Source: an uncultured Spartobacteria bacterium | Lineage (GTDB): Bacteria; Verrucomicrobiota; Verrucomicrobiia; Chthoniobacterales; Terrimicrobiaceae | NCBI GenBank assembly: GCA_937960895.1 | Contig: CALCJD010000018.1 | Location: 1-64,000 of the forward strand | DNA: 64,000 nt | Reading direction: 5' to 3' | In this document: positions 33,860 to 42,837 of the stretch, in pieces | Numbering within the stretch: the stretch's first letter is position 1 | How the letters are laid out: each line of letters opens with the position of its first letter | Position numbers and translations under genes: made by a program | The notes under the pieces: generated by a model | The model's input: only the letters and a program-made list of their open reading frames with translations | Told to the model about the DNA's origin: nothing | The model's database searches: none

Positions 33860-34837
33860 ATGGATACGCCCGTTCCCGGACTTGAGCATTCGTTCCCCTT
33901 TGACCCGACGTATGGTTATGATCTGGAAAGGCTGCTCACCGTGCCGGCACCGGAACCTCCGGACGATTTCGAATCCTTCTGGCGTGCCACCCGGGAGGAG
34001 GCGCTGGCGGTGCCGTTGCGACTGGAAAAGCGCGAGGTATCGTGTTCGGTGGCCGGGTATTCGCTTTACGAAGTGGAATTCGATTCGCTGGACGGGGTGC
34101 GCATCGGCGCCTGGGTCACGGTGCCGCAACGCAAAACGCTTTCGGGCGGGTCGGTGATGTATCATGGATACGGCGGGCGCGGCGGTCCGGATTTTCTGGT
34201 GCCGGCTCCGCCGGGGCCGGTGATTTTCCCCTGTGCGCGCGGCTTCAACCGTTCGGCGCACCCCGGCATCCCAGGCGAATCCAAGGCCCATGTGGTGCAT
34301 GGGATTGCCTCGCGGGAAACGTATGTGCATCGCGGTTGCACCGCGGATGTGTGGTGCGCGGCGTCGGCCCTGCTTGAAATGTTCCCGGACGCGGCCGAAG
34401 ACCTGCGGTTTCTGGGCGGCAGCTTCGGCGGAGGCATCGGCGCGCTGGCCGTGCCGTGGGAGGATCGTTTCCGGACGGCGTTCCTTGATGTGCCAAGTTT
34501 TGGAAATCATCCGCTGCGCGTGACGCTCCCGTGCACCGGAAGCGGGGCTGCGGTGCGCGAGTACTGGCTCAAACATCCCGAGGTGCTCGAGGTGCTGGCC
34601 TATTTCGACGCGGCCACGGCGGCCCGTTTTCTCACGATCCCGGTCTTTGTTGCCGCGGCCACCTTCGATCCGGCCGTGCCTCCACCGGGGCAGTTTGCCG
34701 TTTACAATGCGATTCCGGAACCCAAGGAGCTTTTCGTGCGCACTGCGGCCCATTTCAGTTCGCCCTACGAAATTCCCGAGGGGCGCAAACTCCACGAACG
34801 GCTGAAAGCCTGGTTCAGCAGCCCGATTGCCCGCTGA
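33860..34837 (+). CDS. Acetyl xylan esterase/cephalosporin deacetylase family (CE7-like) alpha/beta hydrolase
   Basis: The 325-residue protein belongs to the AXE1/CE7-like alpha/beta hydrolases that remove acetyl groups from sugars. The nucleophile elbow GGSFGGG has Ser188, Asp270 lies in ATFDPAVPP and His298 in RTAAHFSSPYE, the standard triad. VMYHGYGGRGG (99-109) is the oxyanion region, and FPCARGFNRSAHPGIPGE matches the CE7 GFxRSxxxG-like loop. No signal peptide is evident, so it is cytoplasmic. It precedes the beta-mannosidase gene by 29 bases and may deacetylate imported oligosaccharides. Confidence 0.85.
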   Translation: MDTPVPGLEHSFPFDPTYGYDLERLLTVPAPEPPDDFESFWRATREEALAVPLRLEKREVSCSVAGYSLYEVEFDSLDGVRIGAWVTVPQRKTLSGGSVMYHGYGGRGGPDFLVPAPPGPVIFPCARGFNRSAHPGIPGESKAHVVHGIASRETYVHRGCTADVWCAASALLEMFPDAAEDLRFLGGSFGGGIGALAVPWEDRFRTAFLDVPSFGNHPLRVTLPCTGSGAAVREYWLKHPEVLEVLAYFDAATAARFLTIPVFVAAATFDPAVPPPGQFAVYNAIPEPKELFVRTAAHFSSPYEIPEGRKLHERLKAWFSSPIAR

Positions 34838-34866
34838 CCCCCTCCCAATCCGCTCCACCATTCCTC

Positions 34867-37353
34867 ATGAAAACCATCTCGTCCCTTCATTCCGCCCCCT
34901 GGGAATTTTTTGATCCCACCTCGCGCCGCTGGCTCTCCGCCGGGGTGCCGGGCTGCATCCACACCGACCTGCGCCGTCACGAACTCATTCCCGATCCCTT
35001 CTGGGGTTCGAATGAACTCGAGTTGCAGTGGATCGAGGAGCGCAATTGGAAATACCGCTGTGAGTTCCGGGTCGACGACGAACTCCTTGCACACGAACAC
35101 CTCGACCTGGTGGCCGAGGGGCTCGACACCTTCGCGACCCTGCGGCTCAACGGCCGCGAAATCGGGCGCACGGACAACATGTTTCAGGCGCATCGCTTCG
35201 CTGTGAAGGACCTCGTGCGCACGGGCGGGAACCTTCTCGAAATCGAATTCGGCAGTCCCATGACGGAGATCCGGCGGCGGATGACCCCGGACCATCTGCC
35301 GGAGTGGAACGATCCCGTGGGCGGATGCTCGACCGTCCGCAAGGAACAATGTTCCTTCGGCTGGGATTGGGGTCCGCGTTTTGCGACCTGCGGGGTGTAT
35401 CGGCCGATCCGGCTCGAGGGATGGACGGCGGCCCGCTTTGACTATGTCCGGATTCGTCAGGTTCATCGCGACGGCGTGGTGGATCTCGATCTGACCGCGG
35501 CCCTGGCGGGCCGGGCGGAGGTGCGGGGCACGGTCTTGATGGACGGCGAAACGGTGGCGGAATTCGAAGCCGACGGCGGCCGTCCGGCCCTGCGGAAGCT
35601 CAGGACCCGGATCCGGAAGCCGCGTTTGTGGTGGCCCAACGGGCATGGTGACCAGCCGCTCTACACCGTGAAGCTCGAGTTGGTGCGCGACGGGCGGGTG
35701 ATCGACACCTGGAGCGAGCGCATCGGCCTGCGCACCGTCGTTCTCGACCGGCACAAGGACGAGTTCGGCGAGTCGTTCCAGTTTGTGGTCAACGGCCGTC
35801 CCATCTTTGCCAAGGGGGCGAACTGGATTCCCGCGCACGCCTTTGTCACCGAGGCGGACCGGGCGATGTATGACGACCTGCTGACCAGCGCCGTCGAGGC
35901 CCACATGAACATGATCCGCGTCTGGGGCGGCGGCATCTACGAGATGGAGGATTTTTATGATCTCTGCGATGAGAAGGGACTTCTTGTCTGGCAGGATTTC
36001 ATGTTTGCCTGCGCCCTGTATCCCGGCGACAAGGCCTTTCTCCGTTCGGTGAAGGCCGAGGCCGAGCATTGGGTGAAGCGGCTGGCCAACCGCGCCTGTC
36101 TTGCCCTGTGGTGCGGCAACAACGAGATCGAGCAAATGCCGGCCGAGATCCTCAAGACACGCCGGCGCCGGAAGGCCTACGAGGACGTTTTTTACCGGGT
36201 GCTTCCCGAGGCGGTGGCGGCGTACGACGGAGTGACCGCCTACTGGCCCAGCTCGCCGCACAATCCCGAGGGATTCGACAAGGGACACAACAATGAAAAT
36301 GCCGGCGACTCGCATTTCTGGGACGTCTGGCATGCCCGGTTTCCGGTGAAACGTTACGAGGAGAAAAATTTCCGCTTCTGCTCGGAGTTCGGCATGCAGT
36401 CCTACAGTTCGCCGGAGGTGGCCGCCACGTTCTGCCGTCCGGAGGATTTCAACGTCTTCGGTCCGGCGATGGAAAACCACCAGAAAAACCCCGCCGGCAA
36501 TCTCATCATTCTCGACTACGTGTCGCGCCTCTACCGGTTCCCGAAGGACTACGCGTCGCTGGCCTACCTTTCGCAGCTCAATCAGGCGTATTGCATGAAG
36601 GTGGGCATCGAGCACTTCCGGCGGAGCATGCCCCGCACGATGGGCGCGCTTTACTGGCAGCTCAACGATTGCTGGCCGGTCTTTTCCTGGAGCAGCCTCG
36701 AGTTCGGCGGCAAATGGAAGGCGCTGCATTACGCGGCCAAACGCTTCTTTGCGCCGCTGCTGCTCTCCGCGCACGTGCCGGGTGACGAAAAGGCCGGCAT
36801 CGGCAACATGGTCAAAAGCACGATCGGCGTCGTGCACCTGCACACGGTTTACGACGGACGGAAAAAAACCTCCGGCGTCATCCGGTGGAGCCTCGTGCAC
36901 ATCGACGGCCGCGTGCTCCGCAAGGGGGAAAAACGTGTCACCGTGCGGCCCGGAGAAGCCCGGCGCCAGCTGACCCTCGATTTCACCCGGGACATGCGGG
37001 AACACGGTGCCCGCCGGATTTATCTGCGGATCAGCCTGGAAACCGAGGACGGCCAATGCTCGCGCGACACGGTGTTTCTCACCGCGCCGAAATTCATCGA
37101 TCTCCCGAAGGATCCCATTTCGGTGAAGGTCACGGCGATTTCCGGAACGGAGTTCGACTTCACCTTCCGGTCATCCGCCTTCCACCACCAGGTGCAGTTC
37201 GAACTCGAAGGCGTACCGCACCGGGCGGAGGAAAACTTTTTCGAGCTCTATCCGGACGAACCGTACACCATCCGGGTGAGGACGGCGCGGCCGACCACCG
37301 CGGCGAAGCTGCAAAAGCTGGTCGTCACGCGATCGCTGTCGGGAACCTACTGA
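34867..37353 (+). CDS. Beta-mannosidase (GH2)
   Basis: The 828-residue protein is a GH2 family enzyme that hydrolyses terminal beta-mannosyl residues, in the cytoplasm or periplasm (no signal peptide seen). It starts with a jelly-roll sugar-binding domain, then the Ig-like domain and the TIM barrel. The acid/base is Glu420 in WCGNNEIEQ and the nucleophile Glu507 in FRFCSEFGMQSY. HMNMIRVWGGGIYE and DFMFACALYPG are typical of beta-mannosidases rather than beta-galactosidases. It starts at ATG 34867, 29 bases after the esterase stop. Length agrees with the family. Confidence 0.92.
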   Translation: MKTISSLHSAPWEFFDPTSRRWLSAGVPGCIHTDLRRHELIPDPFWGSNELELQWIEERNWKYRCEFRVDDELLAHEHLDLVAEGLDTFATLRLNGREIGRTDNMFQAHRFAVKDLVRTGGNLLEIEFGSPMTEIRRRMTPDHLPEWNDPVGGCSTVRKEQCSFGWDWGPRFATCGVYRPIRLEGWTAARFDYVRIRQVHRDGVVDLDLTAALAGRAEVRGTVLMDGETVAEFEADGGRPALRKLRTRIRKPRLWWPNGHGDQPLYTVKLELVRDGRVIDTWSERIGLRTVVLDRHKDEFGESFQFVVNGRPIFAKGANWIPAHAFVTEADRAMYDDLLTSAVEAHMNMIRVWGGGIYEMEDFYDLCDEKGLLVWQDFMFACALYPGDKAFLRSVKAEAEHWVKRLANRACLALWCGNNEIEQMPAEILKTRRRRKAYEDVFYRVLPEAVAAYDGVTAYWPSSPHNPEGFDKGHNNENAGDSHFWDVWHARFPVKRYEEKNFRFCSEFGMQSYSSPEVAATFCRPEDFNVFGPAMENHQKNPAGNLIILDYVSRLYRFPKDYASLAYLSQLNQAYCMKVGIEHFRRSMPRTMGALYWQLNDCWPVFSWSSLEFGGKWKALHYAAKRFFAPLLLSAHVPGDEKAGIGNMVKSTIGVVHLHTVYDGRKKTSGVIRWSLVHIDGRVLRKGEKRVTVRPGEARRQLTLDFTRDMREHGARRIYLRISLETEDGQCSRDTVFLTAPKFIDLPKDPISVKVTAISGTEFDFTFRSSAFHHQVQFELEGVPHRAEENFFELYPDEPYTIRVRTARPTTAAKLQKLVVTRSLSGTY

Positions 37354-37360
37354 AATCCGG

Positions 37361-39226
37361 TCACGCCCGGCGTTCCTCCAGCGGCTGCGACCACGAAAGC
37401 AGCGGCTGGAACGCCGGGGCGGAAATTTCGCCGGCGCCTGCCGGCACGGCCAGGATGCGCAGGCGGCCGGATTGTCCGACTTCCGTCCGCACGGTGAGGC
37501 TGAGGCGGCGGTGCCCCGGATTCGGCGTGTCGAAGGGGTGTTCGAGGCGGGCGGTTTCGGTGATCTGAACGTCCGGACGGACGCCATCGGGCAGAAGCAG
37601 GCGGAGCGTTTTGCCGTCCTGGTGCAGGGTGATCGCATCGGGGCCGAGGGTGACCCCGGCCTGGGTGATCATTTGCCAGGTGACGGCCACCGCCCGGTCG
37701 CCGGCGGTCCATTCATCCTGAATCAACACGGCGCGATTTTCCACCAGCATCAGTCCGCGTCGCACATTCGCGGCCTGACCGGTGTAAAGCGAATCCAGTT
37801 CGAGGACGGAGTGCGGGTTCGGACCCTGGTCCTGAAAGCGCACAAAACGGGCGCTGCCCTGGACATTTTGGGGCCGGCCGTCGAAACGGAGGATGTTGTG
37901 TCCCTCCGGGCCGAGGCGGAAGATGGTCCAGCGGACGCCGTTTTCCTGGGAGTCCCAGAGATTGATGCCCAGACCCTCCAGGCTTTGGTATTCCTGCATT
38001 CCAAGGTCCTTCGCCCAAACGACCCCTTCGGCCTGGAGCATGAAGGCGCCGACATCCATGTGGGCATGGTTCAGCGACGGACTGCCTCCCTTGAGGGCGG
38101 CGTAGGTGGCCAGGGGATCGTTGAAGGCGGAGCGATGGACCGCCACGGGCATGGGACCGCGTCCGAGCCAGTGGAGCGGCTTTTCCAAGGAGGCGGGTTG
38201 GGCCGCCTGCGGGTCATGCCAAAGCAGGGCGAGCGCCAGCAGCCGGTAGTTGCTGTCGTCGTAATCGCCCGATTCGTAAAGCCTCAGGCAATCCCCCAGT
38301 TGGGCGAGTTCGGTGGCGACCCAGTCGGGGCGGTGGAATTGCCGGGCCAACCAAAAGAGGGGGATCAGAAGATGACGGGTGGGCCGGCAGTCGGCGTAGG
38401 GAAAAAACTCACCGCCGGGCGTGGTGACTTGGGAAATGTATTCCGCGCTTTCTGCAAATCCTTCGTAGCCGTCCACGCCGCAGGTGGAGCCGAGGAAGCG
38501 TTGCAGGGCGGCGGCCAGGACGGTGTGAAAAAGCGTGCCGTAGTTCCAATACATGGGACCCTCGGGATAAACGCCGTCGGGCGCATAGGCCGCGGCTGCG
38601 ATGGGAAGGTTGTCCACGGCCCTTTGAAGAATGGCGCGGCACGTTTCGGGGTCGCGATCCGCCAGGGCGATGGCGGCGGCGCAGACTCCCGCATGGCATA
38701 CCTGGCTCCAGTTGTTGTCGGCCCGCACGAACCAGGGCGGGGGATCCGTCAGCGACGGTTCGAGGCCCTTGACCCGCAGGGCGTCGGCCAGAAGGTCCTT
38801 CTCGGCGGGGGAAAGATGGTCCTGCAGCCAGTCATAACCGATGGCCACCGCCAGGGCCATTTCCGCCGTATCGAGATGGTGGGCGGGGTTCCAGTCGGCA
38901 AAGCGGGCCACCTGAAGCATCTCCTCCACCGCGCGGCGCGCGTGATGAGGGGTGCCGTCCACCTTCGCCACCATGGCCAGAAGGCTGATGCGTTCGAGGG
39001 CGGTTCGCGATGTGTGGAGCAGACGCCGGCCGATCATTTCCCTTTCCACGGTCGGCACGGCCAGCAGTGCGTCGGCTTTGCGGCGCAGTGTGGACAAAAT
39101 GCGGGTCGCGGCGGCGTCCTCCCGCACGAGTTTCCGCAGGCGGGTCCAGTCGTCGGGCGTGGCCAGCAGGCGCGGGTGGCCGGGCAGGGGGGACGGGAGG
39201 GAGATTTTTTGGGGTGTTGCGGTCAT
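37361..39226 (-). CDS. Heparinase II/III-like polysaccharide lyase
   Basis: The 621-residue protein has the alpha/alpha toroid plus beta-sandwich layout of heparinase II/III-type lyases, which cleave uronic-acid-containing polysaccharides by beta elimination. Conserved pieces are ADNNWSQVCHAG (Asn and His), PDGVYPEGPMYWNYGT (Tyr/Trp), and SPSLNHAHMDVGAFML with the metal/catalytic His pair. No signal peptide is clear at the N terminus. It is convergent with the beta-mannosidase (seven-base gap) and divergent from the PfkB kinase, which fits a small uronan or glycosaminoglycan utilisation locus. The exact substrate cannot be told. Confidence 0.85.
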   Translation of the reverse strand: MTATPQKISLPSPLPGHPRLLATPDDWTRLRKLVREDAAATRILSTLRRKADALLAVPTVEREMIGRRLLHTSRTALERISLLAMVAKVDGTPHHARRAVEEMLQVARFADWNPAHHLDTAEMALAVAIGYDWLQDHLSPAEKDLLADALRVKGLEPSLTDPPPWFVRADNNWSQVCHAGVCAAAIALADRDPETCRAILQRAVDNLPIAAAAYAPDGVYPEGPMYWNYGTLFHTVLAAALQRFLGSTCGVDGYEGFAESAEYISQVTTPGGEFFPYADCRPTRHLLIPLFWLARQFHRPDWVATELAQLGDCLRLYESGDYDDSNYRLLALALLWHDPQAAQPASLEKPLHWLGRGPMPVAVHRSAFNDPLATYAALKGGSPSLNHAHMDVGAFMLQAEGVVWAKDLGMQEYQSLEGLGINLWDSQENGVRWTIFRLGPEGHNILRFDGRPQNVQGSARFVRFQDQGPNPHSVLELDSLYTGQAANVRRGLMLVENRAVLIQDEWTAGDRAVAVTWQMITQAGVTLGPDAITLHQDGKTLRLLLPDGVRPDVQITETARLEHPFDTPNPGHRRLSLTVRTEVGQSGRLRILAVPAGAGEISAPAFQPLLSWSQPLEERRA

Positions 39227-39358
39227 GGAGTGGCGGACACGGGAGTGCGGCGGGCCCTGTCGGTTCCCTGTTCCTTACGGGAGGCGGACGCGCGGGGCAA
39301 GGAACGGGGCTTGATTTTTCCTCGCAAAATCCCGGATTCGCGGCAGTCTGCGCCTGCC

Positions 39359-40267
39359 ATGTCTGTTTTAATTGTCGGTTCAATTGCGCTTGATGACATC
39401 AAAACGCCCCTGGAGGAGCACAAAAATCTCCTGGGCGGCTCCGCGTCGTACGGCTCCATTGCCGCCAGCTTTTTCAGTCCCGTCAATCTGGTGGGCATTG
39501 TGGGCACCGATTTCCCGGAGGAACACATCACGCTGTTCAAACAACGGAAAATCGATCTCACCGGCCTGCAGATCGTCAAGGGGGAAACCTTCCGGTGGTC
39601 GGGCGAATACATGTGGGACCTCAACACCCGCGAGACCCGCTCGGTGGCCCTGAATGTGTTCGAACATTTCAATCCCGTCCTGCCGGAGAGCTACAAGGAG
39701 ACGCCGATCGTTCTCCTGGCCAACATCGCGCCGGACCTCCAGCACCACGTGCTCGACCAGGTGAAGCAGCCCCGCTTTGTCATCGCCGACACGATGGACC
39801 TCTGGATCAACATCGCCAAACAACGCCTGGTGGAACTGCTGGCCCGTGTGCACATGCTGATCCTGAACGACAGCGAGGCGCGCCAGCTCACCGAGGAAAC
39901 CAGCCTCATCCGGGCCGGACGCAAACTGCGGGAAATGGGGCCGCAGTTTGTCGCCGTCAAGAAGGGCGAACACGGCTGCCTGCTCTTTGGTCCCCAAGGA
40001 CAGTTCTTCAGCTGTCCGGCTTATCCGTTGGAGGACATCCACGACCCGACCGGGGCGGGGGATACCTTTGCGGGCGGTCTGGCCGGCTATCTTGCCGCGG
40101 CCGCGGAGGAAATCACCTTTGACCGCCTGCGCAAGGCCGTCGTTTATGGCAGCGCGCTCGCCAGCTACAACGTGGAGGCGTTCAGCCTGGAGCGGCTCAA
40201 GACGGTCACGCCCGCGTTGATCGAGGAACGGTATGAAACGTTCCGCGGCATGAGCCGGATTGCCTGA
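39359..40267 (+). CDS. PfkB family carbohydrate kinase
   Basis: The 302-residue protein is a ribokinase/PfkB-type sugar kinase. N-terminal GSIALDDIKT and GGSASYGSIAA (27-37) make the substrate site, and DPTGAGDTFAGGLAGY (229-244) is the PfkB signature 2 with catalytic Asp235. LLGGSASYG is unusual, more like adenosine or KDG-type kinases than fructokinase. ATG 39359 is chosen because the frame upstream runs antisense to the heparinase gene. It may phosphorylate a sugar released by the neighbouring enzymes, but a nucleoside substrate is also possible. Confidence 0.9.
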   Translation: MSVLIVGSIALDDIKTPLEEHKNLLGGSASYGSIAASFFSPVNLVGIVGTDFPEEHITLFKQRKIDLTGLQIVKGETFRWSGEYMWDLNTRETRSVALNVFEHFNPVLPESYKETPIVLLANIAPDLQHHVLDQVKQPRFVIADTMDLWINIAKQRLVELLARVHMLILNDSEARQLTEETSLIRAGRKLREMGPQFVAVKKGEHGCLLFGPQGQFFSCPAYPLEDIHDPTGAGDTFAGGLAGYLAAAAEEITFDRLRKAVVYGSALASYNVEAFSLERLKTVTPALIEERYETFRGMSRIA

Positions 40268-40285
40268 CCGGTTCGGAATCGGAGT

Positions 40286-40310
40286 GACGCCGGGACGCGG
40301 TCCCGGCGTC
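40286..40310. terminator. Perfect inverted repeat between convergent genes
   Basis: GACGCCGGGAC and GTCCCGGCGTC form a perfect 11-base stem with a GCG loop, placed between the pfkB-type gene end and the receiver gene end. There is no T tract, but such strong G/C hairpins between convergent genes can act as bidirectional terminators. Confidence 0.6.
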
Positions 40311-40311
40311 G

Positions 40312-40695
40312 CTACACCGCCCGGGCGATTTTTTGCAGGGCGGAAACATCGACCGGCTTGAGCAGATAGGCGTCAAATCCGGCGGCCAGGGAGCGTTCCT
40401 TCACCTCCTGAGGATCCCAGCCGGTGACCGCGACAAGGCGGACCTTGGACGCCCAGGGTTGGGCGCGGATGACACCGCAGGTGTCATAACCGTCGAGTTT
40501 GGGCATGCTGATGTCGAGGAGCATCAGGTCGGGCTGAAACGTCGCCGCCTTGCGCAGTCCGTCGATGCCGTCATTGGCCACCTCGGTTTCGTAGCCGAAG
40601 GATTTCAGCATCATTTCCAGGGTGCGGGCGGTTTCCTCCTGATCGTCAACGACCAGGGCTTTCAAACGGACGGGGGAGTTGGGTGCGTCGGGCAT
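40312..40695 (-). CDS. Single-domain response regulator
   Basis: The 127-residue protein is a lone CheY-like receiver. VVDDQEETARTL contains the acidic pair, Asp61 in LLDISMPKLDGY is the phosphoacceptor, and VAVTGWDP and LLKPVDV supply the Thr and Lys positions. I start it at the ATG at 40695 (MPDAPNS); a longer frame begins at 40764. The nearest kinases are at 41200 and 42838 but on the same strand after a convergent gene, so the partner is not certain. Confidence 0.9.
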   Translation of the reverse strand: MPDAPNSPVRLKALVVDDQEETARTLEMMLKSFGYETEVANDGIDGLRKAATFQPDLMLLDISMPKLDGYDTCGVIRAQPWASKVRLVAVTGWDPQEVKERSLAAGFDAYLLKPVDVSALQKIARAV

Positions 40696-40971
40696 GGAAA
40701 CGATTTCGATTTCTGAAGGGGGGGCGGATGGGTCTGAGCGACAGGGATTTTGGAACCCATCCATTCAGGGGTCGGTTTGCGATTCCCCGGTGATGCTGTT
40801 CACCGTTTCCAGAGGGCGGGGAGGAATTTTTGCGGGGTTGGCTCCGGCGAGCCGACGGCACGCCCTGTCGTCGAAACATTTGCCGGCGTCCGTCCCGTCC
40901 TTCATGACCAAGGGAGAACCTGTTTTCACGAACGAAAAGGAGAAACCCTCAACCGGGGAAGGAGGTTAATC

Positions 40972-41136
40972 ATGCTTCACTACACCATCGTCTTTCTGGT
41001 TGTTGCGCTGATCGCGGGAGTGTTGGGCTTCGTGGGAATTGCAGGTGTCGCGGCGGAAATCGCCAAGATCCTGTTCTTCCTTTTCATTGTCCTGTTCATC
41101 GTCTCGTTGTTCATCGGGCGGCGTCCGCCCGCCTAG
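40972..41136 (+). CDS. DUF1328 (YtjA family) small membrane protein
   Basis: The 54-residue peptide has two membrane segments with the family pattern LVVALIAGVLGFVGIAG and AKILFFLFIVLFIVSLFIGRR, closely like E. coli YtjA. Such peptides are envelope stress-associated and of unknown function. It has a perfect Shine-Dalgarno sequence (AAGGAGG seven bases before ATG), stronger than those of most genes in this window, which suggests high expression. It is flanked by minus-strand signalling genes. The upstream 276-base gap holds no other gene that I can support. Confidence 0.88.
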   Translation: MLHYTIVFLVVALIAGVLGFVGIAGVAAEIAKILFFLFIVLFIVSLFIGRRPPA

Positions 41137-41199
41137 CGCCGCAGGGGTGGGCCCCGGCAGGCGGATTGTTCCGGCCTGTCGCGGGCGCACCTGGCGGAC

Positions 41200-42759
41200 T
41201 CAATCGAGAATCGTTTTCAGGACCTCCTCCAGCTTGTGCCAGTCCACGGGCTTGGTGAGGTGATGGGAGAAACCCGCCGAGTGCGAACGGTCCACATCGT
41301 GCTCCATGCCAAATCCGCTGAGGGCGATGCCGGGCACGGGCCGGTCCGCCGCGATTTGCGACATCAACTCGGTGCCGTGCCCGTCGGGCAGGCCGATGTC
41401 GCTGATGACACAGTCGATCTTTTCCCGCCGGAAGATTTCCATGGCGTGGGAAATGGAGCCGGCCAGGTGGACGCGATAGCCCTGGCGTTCGAGGATGAGT
41501 TCCAGCAGCGTGGCGGTGTCCGCGTGATCCTCGACGAGCAGGACCGTGGCGGAGTGGGAGGGCGCGGAAGTCGGAGTGGCGGGTGTGAGGTTGGACACCG
41601 GATTTGCCGGTTCCGGAGCGTGCACACACGGCAGTTCCACCACAAAGCGGGCGCCCTTCTCTGCGCTCTCTGCGCGGATGCTTCCCTGGTGGGCCTCGAC
41701 GAGGGCTTTGGAGATGGCGAGTCCCAATCCGAGACCGCCGTAGCGCCGGGTGATGGTGGCGTGGCCCTGTTCGAAGGCGTCGAAAATTTTCTCCTGCAAT
41801 CCGGGTTCGATGCCGATACCGGTGTCGGTGACCGAGATCTCGATGGTGCCCTCCGGGAGATCGCGGGTGGCGATGCGGATGTCGCCGCCGGCCGGGGTGA
41901 ATTTGACCGCGTTCTTGAGGAGGTTCCAAAAGACCTGCTGGAGTCGCGCCGGATCGGCTTCGACGTGGGGCTGCGTGGCGGTGAAGCCGAGTTCCAGACG
42001 GAGCCGTTTCTTGCGGACGTCCTCCTCGCAGGTTTCGACGGCATGGCGGAGAACGCCGTGGACGTCGATGCGCCGCGCGTTCACGTCCAGCTTGCCCCGG
42101 GAGATGCGGGTGAGGTCCAGCATGTCGTCGATGAGCCGGGCCTCGAGTTCGATGTTGCGGCGGATGATGGCGAAGATTTCACGCACCTCCTCCGGGGTGG
42201 CCTGGTCGATGCGGGGATTGCTGACCGCCGCCAGCACGGGGGTGAGGGGCGTCCGCAACTCGTGGGACAGGGCGGCGAGAAACTGATCCTTGCGCGCATT
42301 GGCCTCCCGGGCCTCCTGAAACAAGCGTTCCATCTCAATGCGCTGCTCGTCCAGCAGGCGCTCGGTCTGCGCCTTGTAAATGGCGCCTTCGACGGTGCGC
42401 TGGAGCACGTCGGGATTGAGGCGGTCCTTGACCAGATAATCCTGCACGCCGGCCTTCATCACGGTGACGGCGATGGTTTCGTTGCCGGTGCCGGTGAGCA
42501 TGACCACCGGAAAAACCCGCGGCCCGCCGATGTCGGCCAGTTCCCGGAGGAATTCCACGCCGTTTCCGTCATGCAAATGATAGTCGAGCAGGATGCAGTC
42601 CGGGTTGGTCCGCCTCACCATCTCGAGCGCTCCGTCGAGCGCGTTGTGTTCAAAAAATTCGTATTCGTGGGTGAGGCTGCGTGCCAGATGGCGGCGGCAG
42701 GTTTCCCGATCGATGTCGTTGTCGTCGAGGATCAGGATTTTGCGTGGAGGCGGCTGCAT
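41200..42759 (-). CDS. Receiver-histidine kinase-receiver hybrid
   Basis: The 519-residue protein has no membrane segment. The N-terminal receiver (about 5-125) has LILDDNDIDRE and Asp59 in LLDYHLHDGNG. A helical linker follows, then HisKA with LAALSHELRTPLTPVLAA (His166), HATPase_c with an EVADPARLQQVFWNLLKNAVKF-like N box and GLGLGLAIS, and a C-terminal receiver (VEDHADTATLL, SDIGLPDGHG). An N-terminal receiver before a kinase suggests it is controlled by phosphate from another kinase, and the bacteriophytochrome 78 bases upstream on the same strand is the obvious candidate donor. Confidence 0.9.
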   Translation of the reverse strand: MQPPPRKILILDDNDIDRETCRRHLARSLTHEYEFFEHNALDGALEMVRRTNPDCILLDYHLHDGNGVEFLRELADIGGPRVFPVVMLTGTGNETIAVTVMKAGVQDYLVKDRLNPDVLQRTVEGAIYKAQTERLLDEQRIEMERLFQEAREANARKDQFLAALSHELRTPLTPVLAAVSNPRIDQATPEEVREIFAIIRRNIELEARLIDDMLDLTRISRGKLDVNARRIDVHGVLRHAVETCEEDVRKKRLRLELGFTATQPHVEADPARLQQVFWNLLKNAVKFTPAGGDIRIATRDLPEGTIEISVTDTGIGIEPGLQEKIFDAFEQGHATITRRYGGLGLGLAISKALVEAHQGSIRAESAEKGARFVVELPCVHAPEPANPVSNLTPATPTSAPSHSATVLLVEDHADTATLLELILERQGYRVHLAGSISHAMEIFRREKIDCVISDIGLPDGHGTELMSQIAADRPVPGIALSGFGMEHDVDRSHSAGFSHHLTKPVDWHKLEEVLKTILD

Positions 42760-42837
42760 GACTTCAAAATATCGGACGGGTGCGGAAAACGGACGGGTCT
42801 TTCGGTTGCGGGGGAGCTGTGGAGGGGTGGGGAGGGT

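Noticed and set aside
37472..39358. Long upstream extension of the PfkB kinase frame
   Set aside because: It is antisense to the heparinase-like gene; a kinase starting at 39359 has the normal family length.
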